DNA of 64,000 nt from positions 623,318 to 687,317 of the forward strand of contig MNCI01009519.1 in NCBI GenBank assembly GCA_015680685.1, read 5' to 3'. A program made the position numbers and the translations under genes. This DNA comes from Gnetum montanum. Its lineage: Eukaryota > Streptophyta > Gnetopsida > Gnetales > Gnetaceae. Every line of letters starts with the position of its first letter. Position 1 is the stretch's first letter. This document shows, in pieces, positions 46,702 through 58,790 of the stretch. Below the pieces are notes generated by a model that worked only from the letters and a program-made list of their open reading frames with translations, searched no databases and was not told where the DNA came from.

Positions 46702-47534
46702 CACTTTTGGAGGTCTCTTTGACAAACTTTAAAGATTAAATTTAATTTTTCTAGTGCATATCATCTATAATCTTATGATCAAACAAAGGTACTAAATGAA
46801 TCCTTGCTAAACATATTGATATTTTTGTGTAATGGATAGCCAAACAGGTGGAAAAACTTCTTGTGTTAAGCTAAGTTTTCATACAATAATTCTTGTAATG
46901 TTACTATTGTCAAAAGCTCATTTAAGGTGAATTATGATTTTTTTCATAAGATGGTAAACACTTTGAAGAGCTTTGCTAGTGAAGCCCAACTTAGTGGTAA
47001 TTTTGTGTAAGAGATATGGGTTCTTCATACATAAGTTGTAGATAGAGCCCTCAAGAGGATGAGAATAAAAATTTTGTTGTTGGTGACTTAGCTTTAGTGT
47101 ACTTGAATAAGAAGTGATTCATAGGTGTTGACCTCTTCAAGTTGATAGGTAAGAATATGGGACCTTTTAGAATTAAGCCCAAGATTGATGATAATTCTTT
47201 TGAAATTGATTTAACAAATGATGTTGGTATGTCTTTTGTGTTTAATGTTTTATATCTTATATCCTATCATGGACTAGTTGATGAGGAGACCATATAAGGT
47301 AGCATTGATAAGTTGAAGAGGACTATTGATCAGTCCAAGCCTTCAATGAAGAGGAAAGTACTTGTACTTAAGTGGAGGGGAGCTTTGAGAACTTGGGGAA
47401 TGAAGAGACATGAGTACTTGATCAATGGAAGGATTAATTTGCAAATGATGCTACATGGATCCATGAGACCAAAGTTCATGAGTGGGCGATCACATCAATT
47501 CCTATTCCCTTATTCACATGAGTTTACTTTTTAA
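46702..47534 (+). pseudogene. Element C, integrase C-terminus and possible chromodomain (third piece)
   Basis: HFWRSL and KFNFSSAYHL (46702-46770) continue the core, followed by NESLLNI, AKFSYNNS and FKVNYDFF. The C-terminal GPY/F-type module is at about 47080-47270 (VGDLALVYLNKK, KNMGPFRIKPKIDDNSFEID, VGMSFVFNVLYL). The last stretch, 47313-47534, has LKWRGALRTW (47367-47396), which resembles the VKWRG...TW signature of a chromodomain, shortened by about three residues. Together these suggest a chromovirus. Stops and frameshifts throughout. Confidence 0.75.
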
Positions 47535-48560
47535 AGGGTAGAAGTGCTAGCATAGGGATACCTCCTTTTATTTCCTTATTCTCTTCCCTATGTTTGATTT
47601 TTATAGGTTTCAATATTTTCAAAGACATCTTGGTGGTCAAGAAAATGTGTTGTTTAGAAGCTAGAACTTCACATAAGATGTCTTAAAATTGTTGGAGACA
47701 TCTCTCTAGAGTGGATATATCTTAGAGGAATGTCTACCAAACTTCTAGAACATCTCAGTAAAATGTCTCAATGAAAAGAAAACATCTCACCCATGAAGAA
47801 GATGTCTCTCCTAAAAGATGTGTTTATCATCAAGACATTTCAAGAAGACTAAAGACAACCTATAAGACTAGGAAACTTTTGAAATTATCATTTCCAAATT
47901 GGGAAACAGTTGAGAGAAGGTGGAAAAATATAGAAACATCAATGGATCTTCAAGTTAAGATTGAGAAGACTTTCTAGGTATTTTTTTTGTTATATCTATA
48001 AATATAAATTGTATTTCATGTTTGCATCATCATGGATAGATGATATATATTAAATATTCATGTGTTGAGCTTGAGGAATAGGGTGAGAGAGCACATTGAG
48101 TGCATATGTGATTATAGCTTCAAGGTAAATTATATTATATGATGGCTTATGTATTCTTGGTCTCTCATATGAGTTGAGATCTCAACCCCAAGTTGTGGAA
48201 GAGAATCTCCATTGATTATGTATTGCATTGAGAATATCCATCGTACAGTTTTAGAGCCTCAAGCTCTACAATATTGTTTGAGTGTTTGTGAAAGATTTTG
48301 GAACCTTGATGTAATATCTTTGATGATGAAAGTTAGTTTTTTTTTTCTAACACATACCTTATCATTTCATAATATCTAGATTTAGTGTGTTGAAGATGAT
48401 TTTCTCTTAGAGTGAATCTACTACAAATTTAAAGCATAAGTACTTGATTTTTATTTTACTTTAGTCATTTTTGACATAATAGGATAGATATCATTATTAT
48501 ATTCATATTGGAAATAGTCATAATCATATCATCTCTTGTTTTTAAATTACATACTTTTTT
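47535..48560 (+). repeat. Possible LTR with AGACATCT cassette
   Basis: No coding region. At 47670-47850 the words gagacatctctct, aatgtctacc, aacatctcac and agatgtctctcc recur, then a TATA-like tataaatataaat at 47997-48009, then AT-rich sequence to 48560. Cassette followed by TATA box is the layout of the LTRs here, and the place right after the end of C suggests its 3' LTR. I could not find clear ends. Confidence 0.4.
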
Positions 48561-50188
48561 ATCAATAATAGTTTTACCTTTTACCTTTGATTAGTCCTTC
48601 TTCTTCTTCTTTGTTAGCTCTTATTTGGATTTTACTACTTTTTCCTAGTTATCTCTTATTTATTATTTTTATGTGACTAAAAATTATTAATTGATAGCAT
48701 CTCATTTTTTAATCTTTGTTTCTATTTCTAGTATTAATATTTGAAATAGTAAATTATTTTTTTGTACCATCTTCTCTATTATGTTCACCTATTGAGATTC
48801 ATAAATTTATGTCTCTCTATTATTGAGGGATGAATATTAATTATATTTCTATATAAAATCTATTCTCTAGAGCTCTAATTCCTCCCTAGCTACTTGATTT
48901 ATAAAATTTTCAATATAATTGTCTTTCAATTTTAATAATCACACTTGAGCATAGACTCTAAGAATCTTATGTGTTTTGTTTCTAAGTCCATCTATGATAT
49001 GATGAAGCCATACCTTTCAGAAAAACTCATAGCTCAAACATTTATAAAGAAATGTGTAATACTTACCCAAGGACACATCTAATGATTCATGGATTTCTTG
49101 CTCTTACCCATGGATGTTTTCCTTAAATTGAATACCCTTCTATATGTGAGACTTTTCATTGAACATCTTCAACTTTGTGATGCATCTAATTAACATTGGT
49201 TCTAATAATTGATAATAACTCTCTTCTTCTTTGATTAGGATGTAAGGGAATATCATTAACTACTATCAATTATTCTCAATGTTTTATAGGGCACATACAT
49301 CTTGGAAGGCTTGTAGATGAGTTTGTACATTAACATTATAGCCTACCTCAAGTCATGACATATCATTTATATCAAGCCTTTTGATATGGCTTTCTCTAAT
49401 ATAAAGCATACATCATGTGACTAACAATGATTGATTTTCACTACTAGGCTTGGTAATTTTCATTTTTAATTCTGACCTATCCAAATGATCATCACATCCT
49501 TGTTTTATTTCATCACATTTCCATTTACAAATGGTTTGGTTTCCTCACTAAAAGTTGTAATTATTTTTATAAGCCACTTAATAATAGAGTACACTGTAAT
49601 TATGGGCATGTCTCTTGAGGATAACCTTTAGAGGTTTAACCTAAGGTATTTATACATGCAAAATTAGAAATCATATGAGCATGGAGTTGTCAAGCTAATA
49701 AAGATTAGTAACACATATCATGTGAGATAAGGAAGAACTTAATAATCCTTTCTAGTTTAGTCTAAGCCTAACCATGCTAGGAGTATTGGATTACCTCTAA
49801 AAGATAGATTTTAAAGAAAGACAACCTTAGTGAATCCTCAAATAATGCCTTGTATATACTTAATCTTTTCTACATTTCCTTATTAATTCATTTCTTTCCT
49901 TTTTCTTCTACATTTTTCCTATTGATTTCACTATGCATAATGCCAAATGTAATATATATTTAATGTTTTTCATAACATCTAAAAATAGGATGTTACATAT
50001 ATTATTTTGGTCTTATCTATCTATTTTTTCTTATTATATTATATTTCACCTTTCTATTATCACAATCATCTAACTTATCTAATAGGGAGAATTCATTAGA
50101 GTTAACATTCAACTTTACCTTCTCTTATGATATGTTCCCTTGTGTGTTGCCCCTATGCTAGGGGCTCTATGTTTGTAGGGTCCTTTAT
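48561..50188 (-). pseudogene. Element J, gag fragment
   Basis: Minus-strand gag resembling those of B, E and H: HIIDGLRNKTHK (about 48975-49010), an aligned capsid stretch with MFNEKSHI-like and LQTHLQAFQDVCAL-like sequence (49150-49320), and a degenerate C-terminal part. The 5' continuation is displaced by copia element K; a primer site and LTR start resume at 56976. Many stops. J is the most decayed of the gypsy group here. Confidence 0.65.
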
Positions 50189-51251
50189 TGACCTTTTGGT
50201 ATGTCAAAACCTTAAGAAAAATGGATAGCATAGATTTTTTGTGGTGTATGATGATCTTGCAAGGCCTGAATGAGAACTCAAGAAAATGAGATCTACAACA
50301 AGATGTTAAAATGAAGACTACATGGCCAAGACAAGAGCATGAACGAGCATTGACTGAAAATGAAGGCTACAAACAAAATGAAGATGCTCTAATGACTAGG
50401 AAGAAGATAAATTGATGGAAGAACATCTTGAAAGAAAGAATCCAAAAGTTAAGGAGATATCTCCCAAAAATAGTAGAAGTCTTTATCTTAGACAAGACAT
50501 CTCCCTACATATGTCCCATTTTCCACTAATATGTCTCTCCTAAATTGAGTCCAATCATAGGTAGACATCCCAATTTGAAGGAAACAGCTATACTATCCAT
50601 TTGGTAGCCATTGCATGAAATTTGAGGGGTTTTCAGAAAGTCTAGTGCTATAAAATGATACCATAATCTTGGGAATTGTGCAATAACTATTCACATTAGA
50701 TAAAACATTGTATCATCTATGCTATTGCATTCTTGTTCTTCATTGTAGCATCATTTGCTTAGTTGTATATTATATTGAGCTTCAACAACAAGGACATGTA
50801 AATTTAGATACGTTCTTTCCTTGTATCTTTTTCTTATTCTTATTGTTCTACGAGGTTGATGTGCTTCTTGCAAGAAGGTATTCAAATTAATCTTGTTGGG
50901 TTTTGTATGGTTCGGTGGTTTTATAGCATCAAAATACTTTAGAGCAAAGCTTAATTTTGTAAAGGTTGTGGGACCCTTGAATCCATATTCTGAGCTTGTT
51001 GGGACCTTGTAGGGTGGAGTGGTTTTGCAATGCTAAAACACTCCAATATGTATCTCAAAGCTTATATAGGGTATGGTACCCTTCAAATCATATTTTTTCA
51101 TAAATAAAGTTTGAAGGTGTGCACAAATTCTACCTTCCATGTGTGAAGGTACCCAAGTCGAGGAACCATGTAAAATTTCGTGTTTTTATGTGATAGGTGT
51201 CATTTCAATTGGGGAATGTATTCAACCCTCCTTCTAAGTTCTTGAACCACA
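50189..51251 (+). repeat. Element K, 5' LTR
   Basis: 1063 bp from TGACCTTTTGG to GAACCACA. It contains AGACATCT-like cassette words (about 50455-50575: gagatatctcc, agacatctccc, tatgtctctcc) that are deleted in the 3' copy, and the conserved end caaccctccttctaagttct. Confidence 0.88.
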
Positions 51252-51253
51252 AG

Positions 51254-51267
51254 TGGTATTATAGCCT
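51254..51267 (+). other. Primer-binding site of element K
   Basis: tggtattatagcct, two bases after the LTR, matches the initiator-Met primer site TGGTATCAGAGCC typical of copia elements with two changes. Confidence 0.8.
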
Positions 51268-51307
51268 AGTACGCTTACATTTGGCTTCAAATTTTAAAGA
51301 GTGAACT

Positions 51308-53080
51308 ATGGAAGGGACATCCTACACAAAACCACCAATGTTCAATGGGTTCAAGTTTTTCTATTAGAAGGCAAGGATACAAGGCTTCTTCAAGTCAATG
51401 GAGTTTGAGGTATGGGAGTCCATCCTCGAAGGTTGCACACTACCTGTTGATAGTGCATTAAAGGCTCTCAAGCCATGGAGCAAGTGGATACTTCAAGAAA
51501 GAGATAAGTTTATGTATAAAGAAAAAAAATGTTTATATTGTGCATTGAATAGTTTTGAATTTAATAGAGTAGCTAGACATAGAATTGTTAAAAAATCTTG
51601 TGAAACCTTAGAAGCTACCTATGAGGACACATCCATAGTTGAACAATCTAAACTTTTATTTTTACAAATTGAATATGAAAAACTTAAAATTAGGAAAGGT
51701 AAAAGGATTAAAGATTATTTTTCTAGTGTAAATGATCTAGTTGTAGCGATTAGGGGTACAAGAAAGGACTTGCTTGAAAGTGATGTAATAATAAAAATGC
51801 TTAGAACACTACAACTGGAATTTAAACCTAAGGTCACAACTATGGATGAAATTAGAAATTTTTTTATCCTAAAATTTGAAGAGCTTCAAAGTGCTTTTAT
51901 TGCTTCTGAAATGAATCTCATAATCAAAGGGTCAATAAAAGAAAAGCCCATTGTCTTAAAACTAGCATCCAAAGAAAAGGAGCTTACAAACAATATTTGA
52001 ATAGCGAAGAGGAAATAGCTCTTCTATTAAGAAGAATTCAAAGGCTTATAGCAAAAAAAGGATAAGAGCTTTAATCAATAAGAACCCAACCAATCCAACA
52101 CCAAAATTAAGGATAGAGGTAATAATTTTTCAAACTCAAATTTTGATTCTTTTTCAATAGAATGTTATGTATGTGGTGGACAAGGCCATGTGACCTCTGA
52201 ATGTCCTACCAATGAAAGGTTAGAACGGAAAGATAGGAATGATATGGATATGAAAAAGACCAACTTCTACATAAGCTACGATGATGAAGGGTAAAGTGAA
52301 GAAGACATCAATAATACTTTAAAAGATTCACATCCCATATATATGGCTCTCACAAATGATAATGCTACCCTTTCTCATGATGCTGATCAAATTGAAACCA
52401 GTGATGAAAGGTATGAACTCTTGTGTAATGAACTTCTATCTCTTCAAAATATTTATATAAATTTGAATAAGATATTAAAAAACAAGGATCAAGATATCTC
52501 CTTGTTAAATATGAAAGTTTTAGATCTCACAAAAGAAACCATGGACCTAAGGGCTAAGAATGAAATACTAACATTGTCTTATGAGAAAATTAAGGAAGAA
52601 CTTGTAGATGCAAAACTTGTAAATGAGAGGTTGGTCAAAGAAAAATAATCTCTTCAAATAATTCTTGTGCAAGGAAGAAGTACAAATGACAAAAGTAGAA
52701 TAGGATGTTGTCAACAAGAACAAGTGTCTACAACAAGCTCATCTAAATAAGAGACCACTTTAAAAACTGAGGTAGTTACTAACACTACAAGTAGCCATAA
52801 GCTAACTCTAAGGTTTGACAAATTCAACTAAAAGATTAGGTGTTTTTATTGTAATAGATTTGGACATAAGCAATTGAATTGCAATTTAAAGTTTTATCAT
52901 ATGAACACTTGGGACATATCACAAAACTCCATGGTCTTATTCAAATATGTCTAGAAAAGCATCAATGTAGGATAATAAGAGAATGGGGAAAACTCAAAAA
53001 GATAAGAGTTTTAGGAAGGTATGGAAAGTTAAAAGGAAAGAAGATGATTGCAATAAAAACCTCTTTAACCAATTTGTGAA
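51308..53080 (+). pseudogene. Element K, copia-type gag with two CCHC zinc knuckles
   Basis: The frame runs from ATG 51308 (MEGTSYTKPPMFNGF) to about 53080 with about ten in-frame stops, the first a TAG at 51365-51367 where the family has Trp before KAR. The capsid part (51398-52000, 200 residues open) has LNSFEFNRVARH, CETLEATYEDTS, RIKDYFSSVNDLV and MLRTLQLEFKPKVT, the UBN2-type Gag of TNT1-like elements. Two perfect C-x2-C-x4-H-x4-C knuckles follow: CYVCGGQGHVTSEC (52163-52204) and CFYCNRFGHKQLNC (52841-52882). Between them is a predicted coiled coil (52343-52648). Gag would form particles and bind RNA. Confidence 0.9.
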
Positions 53081-53289
53081 TGGATGCTAGTCATTGGAAA
53101 TAAAAGTGTGCATAACAGAAGGTACCTCAAAAGGTGGATCTCACTCTCAAGCTTCATAGGCACCTTCATTTTCTTTAGTAAGAAAGGTAAGTAGAGGTAA
53201 GTTTTTTAGTTCATTGTGAATATCTCTTGGGATTATAATTGTTGGAAGCCATCCCTGAGCCCTTTCTTGATGAGTAGTTGAATCTTAGC

Positions 53290-53490
53290 CTTGATGTTTT
53301 CCATGAGACATCTTCTTGAATGAAGAGATAACTACTAAGATATGTCTACTTCTCTAAAGAGACATCTACCTATGTTTATCATCAATGTAGAAGAGACGCC
53401 TACTTTCCTAGTGAGATGTCTATTAGTTGTTTTTAAGTGCAGCATAGACATCTATCTCTCAAAGGAGACATCTATCTTTTCATAAAAAAA
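53290..53490 (+). promoter_or_regulatory. Internal AGACATCT cassette upstream of the second ORF of K
   Basis: Five AGACATCT/AGATGTCT words (tgagacatcttc, agagacatctacc, gagatgtctatt, tagacatctatc, gagacatctatc) within 200 bases, followed by a weak TATA-like cataaaaaaa near 53481. The same words mark the U3 of the K 5' LTR and the stretch at 47670-47850. Its position suggests a promoter for the second ORF. Confidence 0.4.
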
Positions 53491-53573
53491 CCCTCATTGA
53501 ATGCAATTATATTAATCCAAACCCTCTTTTTTCATTCATTTTGTCATGTCCTAGCATAGATGACCAAGGAGAG

Positions 53574-55237
53574 ATGAACAAGGCTTCATCAAAAACAATG
53601 ATTTATGCTTTTCCCTTCAAATCCATGGCCCACATGAAGGTTTCAATGTGAAGGCCATCACCAAGGAAGAGTAATAAGTCAAATGGAGCTTCCTCTAGTG
53701 CTACAAACACCCACACTTAGTAGTTCAGGTCCCTTGACAACCAACATTGATTTGAGGTAACTCGAATCATTTCTATCATCTCTAAGCATTCTCTTAGTTT
53801 CCAACAACATTGTCAAAAGGAATTGAAGGAATGTTTTCAAGTTTTGAATTAGGTTACATTCATTTCAATGAATTATTATGTGCCTAAAATTCTCATAAGA
53901 TAATTTTATTGTAACATTGTCATTACAAATGCATCTATTGAGGATTTTACTACTATTGTTAGGGGTATGTTAATTGATGCTTCTCTTTAAGTAGTTAATA
54001 CAATCCTTGGGATATCTAGTGCTGATGTTTTTAGCATCATCATTCATTCCATGAATGAAATTTTCATGAATGATGTGATTCCTATCTTCCAAGATGAAAT
54101 GTTTAATGCTTTGTTTGGTAAATCAGTGTCTTTGTGTAGTGGGAGAATTTATAGAAGTTAGATGACACCAAATTCTTCCATCCTATCTCTCAATTTTTTA
54201 TATAACATCATTTTAAAAAGAGGAAGTTATAACTATTTACTACCACCCCAAGCACTTGTTCTCTATTGCCTCCTCATAGGACAACCTTTGGACTTGATAC
54301 ATACTCTCTATCATGACATGTTGGGCTTGCTCATAAATGAGAGAATCTTTGGGCATCTACACCTTATGAGATTTTTGATTCAACAAATATTTGTTCCCAT
54401 TCCTAACATGCCTTTCCTTAAAGGCAAGGGTAGCCTCAGTGAGTATTCAGAAAAAGGAGCTCCACCAATGTTGATGATGTAGAAACTAGCACCAAGCCTC
54501 AAAAGTCATAAAAGAAGGGATCTACACCAGCATCTCAGGCCTCTTCTCAGTTGAGAAGATCCAAATTAGCTAGTATCTAAATAAGATCTTCACTCAAGAA
54601 ATTACTTAGGCCAATTGCACATACCTTTGGAATGACTGGCAAGAATCTCCATTACCATTGTAAGAGAATGGACATAACTGGAGTACCTCCACCTCCTGAT
54701 GGGCAGAAATTTGAGAAGATCACCTCTCCTCTCATATCAAATAGTGAGGAGGAATGTCCAACCCCTCCTAGACATTAAATAGCACCTAGGCCTTCCTGAG
54801 CTTATGACTTAGGAAATGCTACTAATTGAAGGGAGCTTGATGCACATGTCCAAGGGAAGCTTCCCAATACTATGCAATCTGGATCCATTTTCCACCATCA
54901 AGATGATGCTTCAAGGACTTTTGAGCAGCAAGCCATGGAGAGCATCTTTGGGACTTCTTCCTAGAGGAGACTTGTTGATCCTATTATATATTAGAGGAAG
55001 GGTACTTCCTCATCCTCGCAATAGGCTTCATCCTAGCAGGATCCACTAGCTTCATCTCAATTTTGAGTGAAGCTTCATCCACAGAGGGTGCTAGTTCAGA
55101 TTCCTTCTTCACATAATGAAGATAAGCAACATGTCTCTAGTTCTAGTGATGATGATGAGGAGGAGACCTACAAACATTCTTATGTTGTAGTTGCCTCTAA
55201 TGAGGATTTAGATGATGTGATTGAGGTTAGTGATTAG
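53574..55237 (+). pseudogene. Element K, second ORF (plant transposon protein-like)
   Basis: From ATG 53574 one frame runs to 54482 with eight stops. Recognisable stretches are FTTIVRGMLIDASL and NTILGISSADVF (about 53950-54035), then FLYNIILKRGSYNYLLPPQA, LVLYCLLIGQPLDLIHTLYH and LMRFLIQQIF (54186-54390). This resembles the putative plant transposon protein family found in many plant LTR elements; the match is from memory. The downstream part is Ser/Pro-rich and frameshifted; it ends in an open acidic tail (SSSSDDDEEE, ...DLDDVIEVSD, stop 55235-55237). Function unknown. It lies where copia elements normally have pol. Confidence 0.6.
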
Positions 55238-55613
55238 AGTCCTTGGGTGATCTATCCTTGGTGATGATGTCCAAAAATGAGGACAGAGTTTGGATTATAG
55301 ATTATTATGGATTGTGCATGTATGTGGATTCTATACATGGTTGTAAAAATATCAACAGCTATATGTGTTATGGACGACTTGAATATGGATAAATTATGAT
55401 CTTATTATCTTACTATCTTATGTATATTTGTTACAATATTTTGAAGATCTCTTGGTTTTCATCTTATTATGAACTCATTCAATTTCTACCTTATGACTTG
55501 ATACTTAGAGCCTTATTCTATTAATAACCCTGGCTACCATTGGAATTTATACATCTTAAGTATTTTGTTTAAGTTTATTTACTTACCCATTTTCTCAAGT
55601 TTTGGACATCACC

Positions 55614-55630
55614 AAAAAAGGGGAGATTTT
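55614..55630 (+). other. Polypurine tract of element K
   Basis: aaaaaaggggagatttt immediately precedes the 3' LTR. Confidence 0.8.
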
Positions 55631-56266
55631 TGACCTTTTGGTATGTTAAAACCTTAAGGAAAATGGAGAACATACTAAAATCTTGGAAATGATGTAAGCA
55701 CTATTTACATTAGATCAATCATTGTATCATCTATGCTATTGTATTCTTTTTCTTCATTATAACATCATTTGCTTGGTTGTATGTTGTATTGAGCTTCAAA
55801 AACAAGGACTTGTAAATTTAGTTACATTATTTTCTTGTATCTTTTTCTTTTTCTAATTTCCTTGTAGGGTTGATGTGCTTCTTGGGAGAAGGCATCCACA
55901 TCGAGCTTTTTGGGACCTTGTGAGGTTAAGTGATTTTGCAACATCAAAACACTCTAGAGTAGAGCTAAATTTTTTAAAGGTTGTGGTATCCTTGAAACCA
56001 TATTTTGAGCTTGTTGAGACCTTGAAGAGTTGAGTTATTTCATAGTGATGAAACACTCCAGTTTGGATCTTAGAGCTTGTATAAGGTATGGTACCCTTCA
56101 AAATACATTTTTTGAGAAAAAAAGTCTGAATGTGTGCATGAATTATACCCTCCAACTATGGAAGTACCCAAGTTGGGGAACCACATAAAATTTGGTGTTT
56201 TAATATGAAAAATGCCATTTCAATTGTGGAAATTATTCAACCCTCCTTCTATGTTCTCAATCCACA
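55631..56266 (+). repeat. Element K, 3' LTR (internally deleted)
   Basis: 636 bp from TGACCTTTTGG to ATCCACA. It matches both ends of the 5' LTR but lacks about 430 bases after ggagaacata, including the AGACATCT cassette. Confidence 0.85.
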
Positions 56267-56996
56267 CCCCTTAGTTCATGATCCCTTTCATCTTTAGTAG
56301 TATGCATTTTTGGTGAGAATCATATGGTGATGTTTCATAGCTTCTCCTTATTAAATCTAGATTTAATGTACTTAGTGTGGAATGAAGTATACCCAAGGAA
56401 AATTGAGTATTTTTTTGTAGGTTCTTGTGAACTTATCTACTCAAACTTCATCTCTAATGAGAGACAATATTTACCCTTCTAATACTAATGTTGTTATTCT
56501 TGTTATCAATCTACATTATGTTGAAATAGTCTACATAATTTAATGTGATATCAATATAATCACCTTCTTTTCAATGTGATATCCTTCTTCTACATAATTT
56601 AAGTAGGCCTTAATCATAACATCTTGTAGCATGGATGTATCTACTTTACTAAGTTCTTAGATAACATTATCCATATGGTCTTTGCATTCGATATGTTCAT
56701 CTTGGTAGAAGATAAATATAAATTCTATATAGAATGAATCATTATGAACATGTGTGATTTAGACTTATTGGGATAATTTTCATGTTTTTGAATCCATAGG
56801 ATGGATTCTATCTTTACCATTTCTAACTAGCTTGGAATTATCAAACATCTAATAGGAAGTTATATTAACAATTAATAGTATGTTCTCTCAATAATATAAT
56901 AATAATATAACAAAGATAAATCATGATTAACTAGAGCAATCATATATAATCACAGCTACTTTAAATATCTAGTTTCTTTACTAGCAATGGTGTCAA
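56267..56996 (-). other. Element J, leader and primer-binding site
   Basis: AT-rich remains of the gag start and leader of J, continuing the sequence interrupted at 50188. It ends with ctttactagcaatggtgtcaa (56976-56996), a degenerate tRNA-Asp-type primer site adjoining an LTR start. Confidence 0.5.
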
Positions 56997-57070
56997 TGAT
57001 GAGCACCAAGCATGCCTCACACTCAACCATATGAGTCCATGAGTATTACAATATATCACACCAATACTTT
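56997..57070 (-). repeat. Element J, 5' LTR fragment
   Basis: Begins TGATGAGCACCAAG and continues cctcacactcaaccatatga as the other LTRs do. Similarity is lost at about 57070; the rest of the LTR is missing. Confidence 0.6.
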
Positions 57071-57740
57071 TTTTTGTGCATTTGGAAGAATAGTTAGCTA
57101 CTTATTCTCTATTTTATTTGAAAACTTTGGTGTTTACTTATTTTCTAGAAACAAGAGCATAACTATGAATTTTCTTTAGGAGTTAAATATTATGTTCTCA
57201 AAGATGTTGCTTCTTAGTTACATCTTTAAGTTAAAAAGCTTCTAGTGAAAACTAAAAAAATAATTTATTTTCTATAGTATTAATTCCTTTTTATTTTAAA
57301 TGTTTAAGGATGGAAATATTTTGGCTTCTATTACTATTTATTTATAATTTCTAATTGATACTTTCTTTTGCCTCTATAGAGAGTTTTCGACTTCTCTTTA
57401 CAATAAACCCTTGAGTAAGAAGTAAAAATACATAGGAAACTTTTAAATAAGGGCAAGGTTTGATCTTTTTCCTACCCTAGAGAGGAGGTTTTTTAGGATT
57501 CATTATAAGAATAAGAACTTGAAAAGGAATCTTGAAAAGCATGAATATTTTTCATTATACTCTTTCTTTGTTAATCTAATGTTCTATGAATGGATCTAAT
57601 GTTTTTTAATAAATCTAATTTTTTTCAATGGATTTGATATTTCTCTAATGAGGGTAATTTTTTTAGTGAATTTGAATCTTTTTGTGGATCTAAGTTTTTA
57701 CATTTTGAGTTCTCTTCAATGGATTTGATTTCTTGAAAAA
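57071..57740. other. AT-rich stretch, no recognised feature
   Basis: Low-complexity sequence with repeated words such as atggatttgat and tctaatg. No supported gene. Confidence 0.4.
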
Positions 57741-58790
57741 TCCCCGATATTACTTCAAATTTCTTTTAAAATATTGAAATTTCTGCTTCTTTTATTGATG
57801 TGGAATTTAATGTTGATTCTCAAAATGCAAATTTACATGGTAGGAAAATTTTTTTGATGCCTTCTTCTAGTGATGTTAATGTAACTATGACACCTGACTT
57901 TGATCTTACTAATGATTTCTATGAATCATTGGTTGCTAATCTTTCATTATAATATATGTTGATTCAAATTTCTGGGTTATATATCTTATAATCAAAGTTT
58001 CAATTTTTAGTTAAATGATGTAATGAAAAAACATAATATCCAAGTCCATTATACTTGATGTAATTCTTTCTTTTTCAGGCTTTTGGAATTAGTCAATGCT
58101 TTGATGGTAGAATGTCTCCTACACATAGGGTATTTTATACATAGGCATGCAATGCTAATCATTCATAAATAGGCTCTAGATTTTGATGTCCAATCTGAAG
58201 AATATGCTAAAGTTCCATGTTTTGTTGAGCTATGTAATCTTCTATTATTTTTTAAAACTTTGATAAAGAAATTATTAGTCTTCTCAATCCCCTTAAACAT
58301 ATGGAATCTATTTATATAGCTTTTGATTTTCATATACTTTTTGTTAAAATCAATCTTCTCAATTATTAAAAAGAATTAGTATTACAAGAAAGTGAGAAGA
58401 CTTATATTCGTTGAACCCCATATTATAATCTTTCTACTTTTTCCAACTTTTTCCATCACAAAGGACATTTATTTAATGCTTATTATTTTTTGCTTAAGGA
58501 AAAATATTTTTGAAGAAAAGAAGAAATGTATTGAAGTTGAAGATAGAAAAAAACAACATTAAGTTGAAGATATGAAAAATCAAGCTAGTGTTTACAATAA
58601 GAATGATCAAATAAGAATAAAGAATATACATATACAAAAGACAAAATCTCCTATGTATATTTCTACTAGTACTAGAGAAAGTATTAAGTAGCTCAGACAT
58701 ATAGTTCATAAGGTTAATTTTTCCTTCTCTCACAACAATTCTATTAACTCAAAACTTACAATTAATATTTATAAGAATGTTATAGCTAAC
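57741..58790 (+). pseudogene. LINE ORF1-like (DUF4283-type) remnant
   Basis: An open stretch at about 57768-57951 (FIDVEFNVDSQNANLHG...SLVANLSL) is followed, after AT-rich sequence, by ALDFDVQSEEYAKVPCFVEL (about 58170-58235), which resembles the DUF4283 domain of plant LINE ORF1 proteins. A Lys-rich part follows (58500-58680). The last 300 bases match the complement of 14980-15400. F interrupts it at 58790. Stops and frameshifts; assignment is by resemblance. Confidence 0.45.

Larger units (their letters stand above)
50189..56266 (+). mobile_element. Element K, Ty1/copia-type retrotransposon lacking pol (6.1 kb)
   Basis: LTRs at 50189-51251 and 55631-56266, an initiator-Met primer site, a copia-type gag with two CCHC knuckles, a second ORF, and a polypurine tract. 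Between gag and the second ORF there are only about 500 bases, so protease, integrase and reverse transcriptase are absent. K therefore depended on a helper. It is inserted in the gag/leader of J. A matching target duplication is not clear (tttat left, cccct right). Confidence 0.85.

Noticed and set aside
47313-47534. A basic 73-residue open frame as a separate small gene
   Set aside because: It directly follows the C integrase end and contains LKWRGALRTW, so it is better read as a chromodomain remnant.
50189-56266. Autonomous copia element
   Set aside because: No protease, integrase or reverse transcriptase motif was found between gag and the second ORF.
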